59,144 bases of DNA from Clostridium sp. CAG:1000 (GTDB taxonomy: Bacteria > Bacillota_I > Bacilli_A > RF39 > UBA660). Position numbers and translations under genes: made by a program. The notes beneath the pieces were generated by a model. That model saw nothing but the letters and a program-made list of their open reading frames with translations. It did no database searches and was not told the origin of the DNA. Of the stretch, positions 33,864 through 42,497 are shown one piece after another (position 1 is the first letter of the stretch; every line of letters starts with the position of its first letter). Location of the stretch: contig HG000334.1 of NCBI GenBank assembly GCA_000436975.1, forward strand, positions 1 through 59,144, given 5' to 3'.

Positions 33864-34883
33864 ATGATAGACTCTATAATTGATAATATCAAGGAAAATT
33901 TAAGATTTAAAGACGCTATATTTTATAAAAATACTAGTGAATTACAGGATAGATATGATGCATTAAAGAAACTTAGTGAAGAATATCCTAAAAATAAAAA
34001 TATAAATGATGAATTGTATATTGTAAAAAAGGGACTTGATGGTGAAAATGAAATAGCTTATCAACTTAAAAAGTCTAATATAGGCATGTATGTATTAAGA
34101 GATATTAAAATTCAGTATATGGATATGACTGCACAAATTGACTTTTTAGTTATAACACCTATGTTTAATTATTTTATCGAATGTAAAAATCTTACAGGGA
34201 ACATTACTGTCAATGAAAAAGGCGATTTTATAAGAGAAATATATGTTGGCGGCAAAAAGATTAAAAAGGGTATGTATTCACCATTAAGACAAGTTGAAGC
34301 TCAAAGAGATGTAATGAGAAAAATTTGGGAGGCTAATACTAAAAAGATTATTAAATTATTTGCAGCTAAAAATTATAACTATTTTAGAAAGGTATTAGTT
34401 GTTGTTGCTAATCAGGAGTCTTTGTTAAATACATCTAAAGCCCCAGCAGACATAAAAAATAGAGTCATAAAAGCAGATGCTCTTGTTAGGCAGTTACAAT
34501 ATGATTATAATCATAGAGATCAAAGTTTTTCACTTAGTTCTCAAAAAGAAATGGAAGCTAGTGCAAAGTCATATTTTGATTTAAGCATAAAAAATAATAT
34601 CAACTATTATGAATATTATACAAATAAATTCATAAAAGAGAATAATTTATCTTTTAAGATTATAAGCGATACTGCTTTAAAAGAAAAATTAATTTCATTT
34701 AGAAGTACTAGATCTAAAGAAATGAATATACCTGCTTATTATGTATTTACTAATGAGGAGCTAGAAAAACTGGTAGCTTTAAGGCCAAAAACTATAGAAG
34801 ATATGAAATTCAGTGCTATATTAAGCCCAATTAAAATAAAAACACATGGAGAAAAGATTATAAATATAATAAATAACAAATAA
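33864..34883 (+). CDS. NERD-domain protein with C-terminal HRDC domain
   Basis: 339 residues. The NERD (nuclease-related) core has LDGENEIAYQLK, AQIDFLVITPMFNYFIECKN (D then E-x-K, PD-(D/E)xK-like), and the RQVEAQRDVMR segment. The C-terminus SFRSTRSKEMNIPAYYVFTN followed by LEKLVALRPKTIEDM is an HRDC domain, usually a nucleic-acid-binding module of RecQ helicases. Suggested role: DNA processing or repair. I start at ATG 33864 after GGGTGAATAAC, with TATAAT at 33842. The upstream codons lie in terminator sequence. Confidence 0.85.
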   Translation: MIDSIIDNIKENLRFKDAIFYKNTSELQDRYDALKKLSEEYPKNKNINDELYIVKKGLDGENEIAYQLKKSNIGMYVLRDIKIQYMDMTAQIDFLVITPMFNYFIECKNLTGNITVNEKGDFIREIYVGGKKIKKGMYSPLRQVEAQRDVMRKIWEANTKKIIKLFAAKNYNYFRKVLVVVANQESLLNTSKAPADIKNRVIKADALVRQLQYDYNHRDQSFSLSSQKEMEASAKSYFDLSIKNNINYYEYYTNKFIKENNLSFKIISDTALKEKLISFRSTRSKEMNIPAYYVFTNEELEKLVALRPKTIEDMKFSAILSPIKIKTHGEKIINIINNK

Positions 34884-34892
34884 GGAGGCGCT

Positions 34893-36122
34893 ATGACAAA
34901 TATATTATTTAGTGGTATAGATAAAGAAAATGGATTTAATGAAGAACAAAGTGCATGCTTGAATGAAAGTATTAAAACTCAAAGTGCAATTACTTTTATA
35001 GCTAGTGATTTTACTAATACTGTTAAATCAAAGGATGTTTCAAATAAGATGGTGACTTTTTTTGAAAAAATTGGTGTTAATTTTAAATGTGTTAATTTGA
35101 TTGATGTTAACATTTCTATTAAAGAAGCACATGAAATACTTAAAACATCTGACATTGTATTCTTAATGGGAGGAGATCCTTACTTACAAATGGAGGGTAT
35201 TAATAAATATGGTTTAAAAGAATATATTAAAAATATTCCTTTAGTAATTGGTGTAAGTGCAGGATCTATGAATCAATCAAAAAGAGTAGTATACGAAGAT
35301 GAAAACAATATGAAATTATATGATTATGAAGGCCTTGGGCTAATCAATTTTAATATTTATCCGCACTATGATTTTAAGAATATTGAATTATTAAAAGAGT
35401 CTTTTAGAGTAAGTGAAGTAATTGCTCTTGATTGTCTTCCTGAAGACTCATTTATTAAAGTAAATGATGGACATATTAAATATTATGGACCTCATTATAA
35501 AGTTAATAATAATGAGATTGATATTAAAGGTCATGATTATAATGATATTAATAATACCGGAACCATACCATTAGAAAGTGAAAGATTAATATATAGAAGA
35601 ACAGTTAAATCTGACATAGATGAATTTTTCTTTATACAATTAAATCCTAATCTTAGAAAATATTTAGGTATGTCTAAAGTAGGCAATAATTTAATTAAAA
35701 ATAGAGATTATTTCGATGAAAATAAATATAATGATAAAGACTATTATAGATGGACTATTGTAAAGAAAGAAGAAAACAAAATACTTGGATGTATATATCT
35801 AAATATACATGATAAAAAAGCTAAGACAGCTGGCATAGACTATTGGATTCGAGAAGATGAATGGGGATGTGGTTATGTTACTGAGGCTGCCAAACATATA
35901 CTTGAGTTTGCATTTGATACTCTTAATTTAAATAGAATAGAAAGCTGTGGCGCTAAAGATAACCCAGGTACATGGAAAGTAATGGAACATATAGGCCTTA
36001 AATATGAAGGAGTAAGGGAATCTGGAGCTTTCTATTATTACGGTGGTCTTACAGACTTAGTTATGTATGGTATTACTCGTGATGAGTATTTATTAAATAA
36101 AAATAAAAGTAAAACTATTTGA
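34893..36122 (+). CDS. Fusion of peptidase E-like (S51) and GNAT acetyltransferase domains
   Basis: 409 residues. Residues 1-220 are an S51-type peptidase: FLMGGDPYLQM, then the nucleophile elbow GVSAGSMNQS, then NIYPHYD. Residues 225-400 are a RimJ/RimL-type N-acetyltransferase: LESERLIYRRTVKSDIDEF, GIDYWIREDEWGCGYVTEAA and LNRIESCGAKDNPGTWKVME. Both domains keep their key motifs. The fusion suggests turnover plus acetylation of a peptide or amine. AAGGAGG precedes the ATG. The reading frame is continuous, so this is one protein unless the assembly joined two genes. Confidence 0.85.
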   Translation: MTNILFSGIDKENGFNEEQSACLNESIKTQSAITFIASDFTNTVKSKDVSNKMVTFFEKIGVNFKCVNLIDVNISIKEAHEILKTSDIVFLMGGDPYLQMEGINKYGLKEYIKNIPLVIGVSAGSMNQSKRVVYEDENNMKLYDYEGLGLINFNIYPHYDFKNIELLKESFRVSEVIALDCLPEDSFIKVNDGHIKYYGPHYKVNNNEIDIKGHDYNDINNTGTIPLESERLIYRRTVKSDIDEFFFIQLNPNLRKYLGMSKVGNNLIKNRDYFDENKYNDKDYYRWTIVKKEENKILGCIYLNIHDKKAKTAGIDYWIREDEWGCGYVTEAAKHILEFAFDTLNLNRIESCGAKDNPGTWKVMEHIGLKYEGVRESGAFYYYGGLTDLVMYGITRDEYLLNKNKSKTI

Positions 36123-36140
36123 CTTTAGTTTTACTTTTTT
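36105..36140. terminator. Bidirectional terminator
   Basis: A 13-bp perfect stem (AAAAGTAAAACTA with TAGTTTTACTTTT) around an 8-nt loop, A/T runs on both sides. It serves the fusion gene and the convergent minus-strand gene; both stop codons lie inside it. Confidence 0.85.
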
Positions 36141-36370
36141 AATGTCATTCCTTTTCTATCTAATAAACTTTCGAAGCAGTTATCAAATCTTTGTTTAAAG
36201 GCATAGTCTGTTAAATATTTATTATCAACTTTCATTTTAAATGCTGGATCATACTTATATTTTTCTAATATTAATAATTTTATCTCTGGTCTAGTCATTA
36301 CATATTCAAAATCTATTATGTCTTTATTTGGATACTTTATTTGTTCTTCAAACGATAATATACCTTTCAT
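36131..36370 (-). CDS. Small soluble protein, unknown function
   Basis: 79 residues, MKGILSFEEQIKYPNKDIID with a charged helical C-terminus and no motif I recognise. I start at 36370, after AAGGAAAGGAAG; an upstream frame to 36433 lacks a site. TTGTGT, 17 bp and TATAAT form a promoter at about 36394-36422. Convergent with the fusion gene and divergent from the FtsK-like gene. Confidence 0.6.
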   Translation of the reverse strand: MKGILSFEEQIKYPNKDIIDFEYVMTRPEIKLLILEKYKYDPAFKMKVDNKYLTDYAFKQRFDNCFESLLDRKGMTLKK

Positions 36371-36484
36371 ATATTCTTCCTTTCCTTTAGTGCATATTAT
36401 AATACATATTTTTACTTTACACAATCTTTTCATGATTAGTAGAATTAAAATAATTTTAGTGATAGAATAAAATTGGTGGTATGT

Positions 36485-37339
36485 ATGGAAGATAAATATA
36501 TTTTGCCAACTAAAGAATTATTATCAAAGTCAGAAGAATTATTTGATAAGGATAGTGATTATTTTTCTTTGAGTAAAATGATTTTTAAAAAAGATTTATC
36601 TAAAAAACTAACAGTACCTCTTGGTATAGATACTTATGGTGAGAAATACTATATTGATATGCAAAGTGTTCCTGCACTATTAATATGTGGAACAACTGGT
36701 AGTGGGAAAAGTGTATTTTTAGATAATATGATAATAACACTATTACTTAAGAATAATCCAGATGAACTGAGATTTATGTTCTTTGATCCTAAATTAATTG
36801 AGTTAGGAGAATATGACGGTATTCCTCATTTAATGGTTGACACTGATAAAGAGTATGATACTGATAAGTTAAACTTCATATTAAAACTATTAAAAGACAG
36901 AAAAAGATTATTAAATGATAAAACTATTTTAGAACATAATAAGAATAGCGAGAATAAATTATCTCAAATATTTATTATAGTAGATGAATCTATTGATGTA
37001 ATGCAGTATGATGGCATTAATAAAATAATAAATGAGATTATAGATAATGGTGTATCTTTAGGAGTACATTTAGTACTTGCCACAAATGCATATATACAAA
37101 AAGATTTCTCTAGTAGGATGATTAATAAGTTTCCATATATAATTAGTTATGATTTAACTGATAAAAAACAGTCCACTTATTTAAATATAGAAGGTTCTGA
37201 TTTATTAGAAGATAAAGGTTCTGCCTTAGTAAAATGTAGAGATAATAAACTTATTAAATTGCAAACTCCTTTTATATCAAACAAAGAAATAAATAGAGTG
37301 GTAGAATTCATTAAGATTATTAATAAAGGAGGCATATAA
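36485..37339 (+). CDS. Stand-alone FtsK/SpoIIIE-type motor ATPase domain
   Basis: 284 residues with Walker A CGTTGSGKSVFLDN (about 75), FMFFDPKLIELGEYDGIPHL (the FtsK/SpoIIIE DPK-x-xELxxYxGIPHL motif) and IFIIVDESIDVM for Walker B. It lacks the membrane domain and the gamma DNA-recognition domain, so it is not the chromosomal FtsK; it could be a cytosolic DNA pump or a coupling-type ATPase. I start at ATG 36485, 5 bases after GGTGG. The HExxH gene follows by 1 bp. Confidence 0.85.
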   Translation: MEDKYILPTKELLSKSEELFDKDSDYFSLSKMIFKKDLSKKLTVPLGIDTYGEKYYIDMQSVPALLICGTTGSGKSVFLDNMIITLLLKNNPDELRFMFFDPKLIELGEYDGIPHLMVDTDKEYDTDKLNFILKLLKDRKRLLNDKTILEHNKNSENKLSQIFIIVDESIDVMQYDGINKIINEIIDNGVSLGVHLVLATNAYIQKDFSSRMINKFPYIISYDLTDKKQSTYLNIEGSDLLEDKGSALVKCRDNKLIKLQTPFISNKEINRVVEFIKIINKGGI

Positions 37340-37340
37340 T

Positions 37341-38147
37341 ATGGGTTCACTTGATTATATTAATAGTAAATTTATGCCTAAAAATTATAAAAATAAAGAA
37401 GAAGTTAATAAAGAATATGTTGATCTTGTAAGAAGTGTTTTATTAAATTATGGTTTTCCAACAGATAATTTAGATAAAAATGTTGAAGATTTAGAGGTTA
37501 CTTTAAGTACCGAAAAAAATGCTGTTGGCCAATATATGAAAGATTTTAATAAACTTGTTTATACTGATAAGAGTTCTTATATTCATGAACTATTTCATGT
37601 ATCAAGCTCTAATAGAGATAAAAATGATAAAAATTCTAGTACGGGAATTAGAGTTGTTCGTGAAGGTTATAGAGATAAATATACTATGATTGGCCTTGAC
37701 GAAGGTATAACTGATTATTTAACAGTTCTTTCGGGGAATGAACCTAATGGTTATGGTTTATCAAGATTATGTGCTGAATTATTAGTTGAAACTAATGGCA
37801 TACAAATTTTAAAACCATATTTTGAAAATGATGGGAAGAAATTTTTTAAGCAACTTAGGACAAATTTTATGCAAATAATAGTATTATTAGATAATTATTA
37901 CTATTCTCTTGATGAACTTACAAATTTTAGAGGAAGTATGTTTAGTGAAAAATATTTTGCTATACTGGATAGCATAGAGAAAAACCTTCTTTCTTTAATA
38001 GCAACAATGTCAAATTACTTTACTAATGAGAATTTTGATGCTAAAAAATATATAAGTGAAAAAATAAATGCTGGGTACTTAAACAGGGAACTAAGCATTT
38101 TAGGTGTTGAATCTATAAATGAATTATATCCAAAAGGATTGATATAG
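37341..38147 (+). CDS. Gluzincin-like putative zinc peptidase
   Basis: 268 residues. YIHELFHVSS gives an HExxH zinc site, and GLDEGITDYLTV about 40 residues later provides the third ligand (Glu, with the ExxxD arrangement of gluzincins). No signal peptide or membrane helix, so it would act in the cytosol. No larger family is recognised. AAAGGAGG precedes the ATG. It lies in a three-gene unit with the FtsK-like ATPase and the next small gene. The residues are complete, but activity is unproved. Confidence 0.7.
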   Translation: MGSLDYINSKFMPKNYKNKEEVNKEYVDLVRSVLLNYGFPTDNLDKNVEDLEVTLSTEKNAVGQYMKDFNKLVYTDKSSYIHELFHVSSSNRDKNDKNSSTGIRVVREGYRDKYTMIGLDEGITDYLTVLSGNEPNGYGLSRLCAELLVETNGIQILKPYFENDGKKFFKQLRTNFMQIIVLLDNYYYSLDELTNFRGSMFSEKYFAILDSIEKNLLSLIATMSNYFTNENFDAKKYISEKINAGYLNRELSILGVESINELYPKGLI

Positions 38148-38158
38148 GAGGGATGAAA

Positions 38159-38530
38159 ATGGATAATTTAGAAATATTTATGGAAGCAAAAAAATTTGTA
38201 GGAGGTGTATTAGGTAATGCTGATATTGAGTTTAATGACTCAGTATTAGATCAAATAACTGAAATTTATCTAGAAAGTTTAGCCTCATCTAACATTGACA
38301 TTGAAAATGTTTTAGCTGAAGATTTGGTTAAAAATGAAGATTTAGCTTGGGCTTGTTATGATAAGTATATGAAACAACCGGATAAAAAAGTGGGTCATGC
38401 AGAATCATTTGAAGAACCAATAGATATTCAAATTGAAAATAGGATGTTTAATGAAAGATTAAATGGTACTATAGGCGTAGATGAATTTGGTGTTGAGCAA
38501 GAAGATTATAATGAAGGACGTAGTAGATAA
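38159..38530 (+). CDS. Small acidic protein, unknown function
   Basis: 123 residues, acidic and helical, with an unstructured C-terminus ending in EGRSR. I start at ATG 38159 because AGGAGGG ends one base before the first ATG (38153) and is well placed only for the second. Part of the ATPase/HExxH unit. No family recognised. Confidence 0.7.
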   Translation: MDNLEIFMEAKKFVGGVLGNADIEFNDSVLDQITEIYLESLASSNIDIENVLAEDLVKNEDLAWACYDKYMKQPDKKVGHAESFEEPIDIQIENRMFNERLNGTIGVDEFGVEQEDYNEGRSR

Positions 38531-38543
38531 GTCCTTTTTTTTT
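38515..38543 (+). terminator. Terminator before the sigma array
   Basis: AGGAC and GTCCT pair around the stop codon, followed by nine T residues. It separates the ATPase unit from the sigma-factor array. Confidence 0.65.
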
Positions 38544-38562
38544 GCCAAAAAAATAAAATAGT

Positions 38563-38591
38563 TTGACAAATAGTATAAAATGTGATATAAT
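38563..38591 (+). promoter_or_regulatory. Perfect consensus promoter of the sigma-factor array
   Basis: TTGACA (38563-38568), exactly 17 bp, TATAAT (38586-38591). This is the full housekeeping consensus, 30 bases before the first start codon. Confidence 0.85.
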
Positions 38592-38621
38592 CTTAACGAA
38601 TTAAAAAGTGGGGGTAAAAAA

Positions 38622-39866
38622 ATGAGAAAAGGTTTTGTATACGACAAAGTAATTAAATATATAAATAAAAATTTCAAATGTGAAAGTGACATAGAAAAGA
38701 TAGAGGATATAAAAAAGCTATTAACTTTTTTAGATGAAAATAATATAACATTGGATGAAAAAACTATGAGTGATTTAGTGGAAAATTCTCATAGGTTGCG
38801 TAGTGTTCTAGATTATATAAATACTAATATGTGTGAGCTATTTATGTCAAATGATACAGTTGTTAGTCTTTTAACTATTTATACATCCTATTTAGATAAG
38901 AAAGAATATGGCACAGAAGAAGCACCTATAAATGTATTTTATGAAATGGGTAAAAAAAGTCATGATATGGATTTAACAAAAACTTATTTTGATAGTTTAC
39001 CTCCGGCATTAGCACCAGAAGAGTCAATTGAATATGCTAAAATGGCTGCGAATGGAGATGAGGCAGCAAAACAAAAATTAATTGAGGGAAACTTAAAATT
39101 AGTTATTTCTATAGCAAAATGTTATATAAATCAAGCATGTAATGCATCAATATCATTTTTAGATTTAATACAAGATGGCAACATGGGGCTTTTAAGGGCT
39201 GCAGAGAAGTTTGATTATAATGAAGGATGTAGATTTAGTACATATGCAACATTTTGGATTAATCAATCAATTAGAAGATCACTTGCTGATACATCAAGAA
39301 CTATTAGAATACCAGTACATACATATGAAGTGGTTAGAAAGATAGAAAATGCTAAGAAAAAGTTAGCCGTTTTAAATCCTGGTTATACTAAGCAAGATTT
39401 AGCTAATGAATTGGGAATACCGTTAGAAAAAATTGAGAAACTTGAATTGTTAACTGTACCAACTACATCATTATATGCAAAAGTAAATAATGGTACTGCT
39501 GATCCTGATAGTGAATTGCATGAGTTTATTGAAGATGAAAATAATTCTAGAGTAGAAGAAAATGTAATAGATGATATATTCTATAAAGAATTTAGAGAAG
39601 CATTCTTTAATTGTAAAAAAATAGATCAAAAAACAAAAGATGTAATTGCTTTAAGATATGGTTTATATGATGGTAAGACAAGAACATTAGAAGAAATATC
39701 TACTGGATATGGAGTTACTAGAGAAAGAATTAGACAAATAATTAATAAAGGGATAGATAGGTTATTAACTGATGTAAAAATTAGAAATTTTGAAACTAGT
39801 ATGAGTAAAGATAATCCAGTTATTATAGAACCAGGAAGTAAAAAATATAGACTGGTTAGTAAATAA
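38622..39866 (+). CDS. RpoD-like sigma-70 factor, paralogue 1 of 4
   Basis: 414 residues. Residues 1-100 are a helical domain without sigma region 1.1 features, shared with the next three genes. Region 1.2 begins at about 116. Region 2 has FLDLIQDGNMGLLRAAEKFD and RFSTYATFWINQSIRRS (about 195-210), and the 4.2 helix-turn-helix is TLEEISTGYGVTRERIRQI (about 365-383). In region 2.4 the usual T of RQAITR is Arg and the first Trp is Phe, so -10 recognition may differ from the housekeeping sigma. AGTGGGGG precedes the ATG. Confidence 0.92.
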   Translation: MRKGFVYDKVIKYINKNFKCESDIEKIEDIKKLLTFLDENNITLDEKTMSDLVENSHRLRSVLDYINTNMCELFMSNDTVVSLLTIYTSYLDKKEYGTEEAPINVFYEMGKKSHDMDLTKTYFDSLPPALAPEESIEYAKMAANGDEAAKQKLIEGNLKLVISIAKCYINQACNASISFLDLIQDGNMGLLRAAEKFDYNEGCRFSTYATFWINQSIRRSLADTSRTIRIPVHTYEVVRKIENAKKKLAVLNPGYTKQDLANELGIPLEKIEKLELLTVPTTSLYAKVNNGTADPDSELHEFIEDENNSRVEENVIDDIFYKEFREAFFNCKKIDQKTKDVIALRYGLYDGKTRTLEEISTGYGVTRERIRQIINKGIDRLLTDVKIRNFETSMSKDNPVIIEPGSKKYRLVSK

Positions 39867-39887
39867 AAAAGTTAGAAGGGGAGAATT

Positions 39888-41195
39888 ATGAAGAAAGAGA
39901 ATATATTAGAAAAAAATGATTTAAAACCAATATTAAACTTTATTAATAATAAGTTTATTATTAGTGATAAGAAATCTGATGCTGTTATAAATATTAAAGC
40001 ATTAGTTAAATATTTATCAGAAAATGAAATAAATTTAAATTATGAAGATGCATCTGAACTATTATCTAGTTCTAATGCTTTACATAATACAATGAATATT
40101 ATAGTTGAAAAACAAATTGATATACCGAGAACAAATGATAGTATTGAAAATTTATTTTTAAGTTATGATTTAACTAAAAATGATAGTGAGCATTATGTAA
40201 ACTCTTATTCTGATTGCCATTATTATATTGGTAAAAAAACAAATGATTTAGATACATTAAAATTATATCTTGAATCATTACCACCACTATTAACGCCTGA
40301 AGAAGAAAGAAAATATGCATATTTATCTGCCACTGGTAATGAGGAAGCTAAACATAGACTAATTGAATCCAATTTAAGACTTGTTATATCCATTGCTAAA
40401 AGGTACTGTAAAGCTAGTAAGACGGTTACTCTTCAAGATTTAATTCAAGAAGGCAACATCGGTCTTATGAAAGCAGCAGATAGGTTTGATTACACTAAAG
40501 GATATAAGTTTAGTACATATGCAACATGGTGGATAAGACAAGGAATAAGAAGATTTATTTCTGATACATCAAGAACTATTAGAATACCAGCTCATAAATA
40601 TGAATATGTAAGAAAAATGAATGCTGTTAAATCAAGATTATTTAATGAGTTACAAAGAATGCCAACTGATATTGAATTAGCACAAGCGTTAGAAATAACT
40701 GTTGATAAATTACATTATTTACAAAATATTGAAATTGATGCTGTTTCTTTATCAGCACCTATTAATGATAATGATGATGATACAGATGAACTTGGAGATT
40801 TTATTGAAGATAAATCAACTAATGTTGAAGAAGAAATCGTTAAAAAGGAATATTTGGAAAGTTTTAAAAATGCTGTTTTAGAAAGCGAAATATTAGACCA
40901 AAGAGAAAAAGAAATCATTTGTTTAAGATATGGTATAAATTGTGATAGAGCACATTCATTAGAAGAAATCGGTCAAAAAATGGGTGTTACTAGGGAAAGA
41001 ATTAGACAAATAGAAAATAAATCATTAAGAAAATTAGCAAGAGATAAAAATGTTAAGAAATATAACTCTGATTATAATACTAAAAAGATAACTGCTTCTT
41101 ATGTTAAAAATATTCAACCAATTAAACAACCAGAGCCTGTAAAAAAAGAAGAACCTATTTTACGTAGAGGATACTTGAGCTATTATAGTTTATAA
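39888..41195 (+). CDS. RpoD-like sigma-70 factor, paralogue 2 of 4
   Basis: 435 residues, the closest of the four to canonical RpoD: DLIQEGNIGLMKAADRFDY, FSTYATWWIRQGIRRF, SRTIRIPAHKYEYV, and region 4.2 SLEEIGQKMGVTRERIRQIE. The N-terminal 100 residues (KPILNFINNKFIISDK and on) again lack region 1.1, and a proline-rich tail (QPIKQPEPVKKEEP) extends the C-terminus. It starts 21 bp after paralogue 1 with AAGGGGAG. If the genome has no other rpoD this would be the best candidate for the housekeeping sigma factor. Confidence 0.92.
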   Translation: MKKENILEKNDLKPILNFINNKFIISDKKSDAVINIKALVKYLSENEINLNYEDASELLSSSNALHNTMNIIVEKQIDIPRTNDSIENLFLSYDLTKNDSEHYVNSYSDCHYYIGKKTNDLDTLKLYLESLPPLLTPEEERKYAYLSATGNEEAKHRLIESNLRLVISIAKRYCKASKTVTLQDLIQEGNIGLMKAADRFDYTKGYKFSTYATWWIRQGIRRFISDTSRTIRIPAHKYEYVRKMNAVKSRLFNELQRMPTDIELAQALEITVDKLHYLQNIEIDAVSLSAPINDNDDDTDELGDFIEDKSTNVEEEIVKKEYLESFKNAVLESEILDQREKEIICLRYGINCDRAHSLEEIGQKMGVTRERIRQIENKSLRKLARDKNVKKYNSDYNTKKITASYVKNIQPIKQPEPVKKEEPILRRGYLSYYSL

Positions 41196-41220
41196 TAAAA
41201 TATAAAGGGGGAAAATTATA

Positions 41221-42453
41221 ATGGAAAATATTATTGAAAAGACTGATATAGATTCAATACTAAAATTTATTAATGAAAATTTTAGTATAAAAAGTAATAC
41301 AGATAAATTAAAAAATATTAAAAAATTAGTTGATTATTTTTCTTCTAATGATATTCAATTATCATTAGAGGATGCAGATATATTATTAAAAAAATCAAGC
41401 ACTCTTCGTGAGACTATAGAATATGCTGATATAGAAGGTTTTAATGATTTATCATTAGACAGTGTTGAAACTTTATTTTTAGCTAAGGATTTATCTAATA
41501 ATATTGGAACAAGTATAGATAATGATGATACATTTATACCTAAACATGAAAAAAGTAATGATATAGATACATTTAAATTATATTTATCTACTATGCCTAG
41601 TTTATTGACAGAAGATGAAGAAAAAAAACTTATAGAAAGAATATCTAAAGGTGATGAAGAAGCTAGAAAGCTTTTAGTTGAACACAATTTAAGATTATCA
41701 GTTGCGATAGCAAAAAGATATACTAAACCAGGATTGTCATTAAACGATTTAGTACAAGAAGGTAATATGGGACTTATGATGGCAGCAGACAAGTATATCA
41801 GTGAATATGATTGTAAATTTAGTACATATGCTGTTTGGTGGATCAAACAAAAAATAACTAGATATATTGCTGATAATTCAAGAACAGTTAGAATTCCTGT
41901 TTATATGAATGACATTATATATAAAATGAATAAAATGAAGAAAACACTAGAAACACAATTAAATAGGGAAATTACTAAAGAAGAATTAGCAAAAGCTTTA
42001 AATATTCCTTTAAAGAAGTTATACCAAATCGAAAAATATGGTGCTGATACTATATCTTTAGAAACAAAAGTTAATAAAGGCGATGGAGAAGATAGTGTTG
42101 AATTAGGAAATTTTGTAGAGGATGAAAATGCACAGTTTGAAGCAAGAATTATTAAAAATTTATATTTAAATGAATTAAGTGATACTATATTTAATGGAGA
42201 AGTACTAAATGATAGAGAAAAGCTAGTACTACAATATAGATATGGATTTATAGATGGGGAGCCAAAAACTCTTGAAGAAGTTGGCAAAGTATTTGATTTA
42301 ACCAGGGAGAGAGTAAGACAAATAGAAAAAAATGCCTTGAAAAAATTATCTCAAAGTGGAACTCTAAAGGAATTTAAACCAGAAGGAAAGCTTGTTAAAG
42401 CAAGGGAAAAAGATAGAAATGTTAGAGGCTATAATTTTGTATTAAAAAAATAA
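41221..42453 (+). CDS. RpoD-like sigma-70 factor, paralogue 3 of 4
   Basis: 410 residues. Region 2: LNDLVQEGNMGLMMAADKYI, FSTYAVWWIKQKITRYIADN and SRTVRIPVYMND; here the RQAIT-R threonine is kept. Region 4.2: TLEEVGKVFDLTRERVRQIE. The N-terminal domain reads DSILKFINENFSIKSNTDKL, matching paralogues 1 and 2. It starts 25 bp after paralogue 2 with AAGGGGG. Same operon. Confidence 0.92.
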   Translation: MENIIEKTDIDSILKFINENFSIKSNTDKLKNIKKLVDYFSSNDIQLSLEDADILLKKSSTLRETIEYADIEGFNDLSLDSVETLFLAKDLSNNIGTSIDNDDTFIPKHEKSNDIDTFKLYLSTMPSLLTEDEEKKLIERISKGDEEARKLLVEHNLRLSVAIAKRYTKPGLSLNDLVQEGNMGLMMAADKYISEYDCKFSTYAVWWIKQKITRYIADNSRTVRIPVYMNDIIYKMNKMKKTLETQLNREITKEELAKALNIPLKKLYQIEKYGADTISLETKVNKGDGEDSVELGNFVEDENAQFEARIIKNLYLNELSDTIFNGEVLNDREKLVLQYRYGFIDGEPKTLEEVGKVFDLTRERVRQIEKNALKKLSQSGTLKEFKPEGKLVKAREKDRNVRGYNFVLKK

Positions 42454-42497
42454 AAGGAATTAATATAAATATAGATTGTAGTATACTGGGAGGATAC

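Noticed and set aside
36485..37339. The FtsK-like gene as the chromosomal ftsK/spoIIIE
   Set aside because: It has no membrane helices and no gamma winged-helix domain, and at 284 residues it is far shorter.
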